From NCBI GenBank assembly GCA_937957915.1, contig CALGNZ010000004.1, positions 1-34,048 of the forward strand: a stretch of DNA of 34,048 bases. The letters run 5' to 3'. The notes under the pieces were generated by a model. The model was not told the DNA's origin. It saw nothing but the letters and a program-made list of their open reading frames with translations, and ran no database searches. A program made the position numbers and the translations under genes. Of the stretch, positions 34,031-34,048 are shown one piece after another. Source of the stretch: an uncultured Granulosicoccaceae bacterium (lineage in GTDB: Bacteria > Pseudomonadota > Gammaproteobacteria > Granulosicoccales > Granulosicoccaceae). The stretch's first letter is position 1. Every line of letters starts with the position of its first letter.

Positions 34031-34048
34031 CCTGTACGCCTTTGCGAA

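Overview
The window reads as a chromosomal segment of a motile, probably marine gammaproteobacterium. The indications are three tandem flagellins with sigma-28 promoters, a flagellin lysine methylase, CheV, an isolated FlgE, and a HAMP-GGDEF-EAL protein. A Granulosicoccus-like lineage would fit, but that is only an impression. No rRNA, tRNA, CRISPR array, phage or transposase gene was seen.

Layout. 1-86 is the 3' end of a gene entering from the left, followed by about 0.95 kb holding a dispersed repeat (copy A) and a start-less reading frame. 1033-4933 carries three paralogous flagellin genes, each as its own transcription unit: sigma-28 promoter (weak for the second), leader hairpin, gene, then a 3' hairpin. 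Convergent to them is fliB (4989-6299). 6650-8567 (+) holds a DUF418-type membrane protein and a SirB1-type protein. 14386-8617 (-) is a compact run: two DUF4178 zinc-ribbon proteins, a 59-residue membrane peptide, DUF350, a membrane-anchored spermidine-synthase-like protein, then a GNAT and a VOC protein. Several junctions overlap by 4 nt (ATGA or GTGA). The second DUF4178 gene appears frameshifted inside its first zinc knuckle. HlyU-like and PmtA-like genes follow, then a secreted DUF2059-like protein, cheV, flgE, a TIGR02466-type oxygenase, an EamA exporter, a dienelactone hydrolase and a DUF3616 lipoprotein.

31550-23905 (-) is an oxalate-to-C1 module: GntR/FCD regulator, oxalyl-CoA decarboxylase (oxc), formyl-CoA transferase (frc), a stand-alone protein like the N-terminal domain of 10-formyl-THF dehydrogenase (ALDH1L1), formate-THF ligase (fhs) and a tandem UspA protein. 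Frc and Oxc would turn oxalate into CO2 and formate by way of formyl-CoA, and Fhs would load formate onto THF. The ALDH1L1-like protein is the unexplained part. One testable idea is direct formyl exchange between formyl-CoA and THF.

Across the window lies a family of palindrome-ended repeats (copies A, B, C and D; about 55-210 bp). Two copies lie exactly at gene ends, and one of them supplies the last six codons and the stop of the PmtA-like gene.
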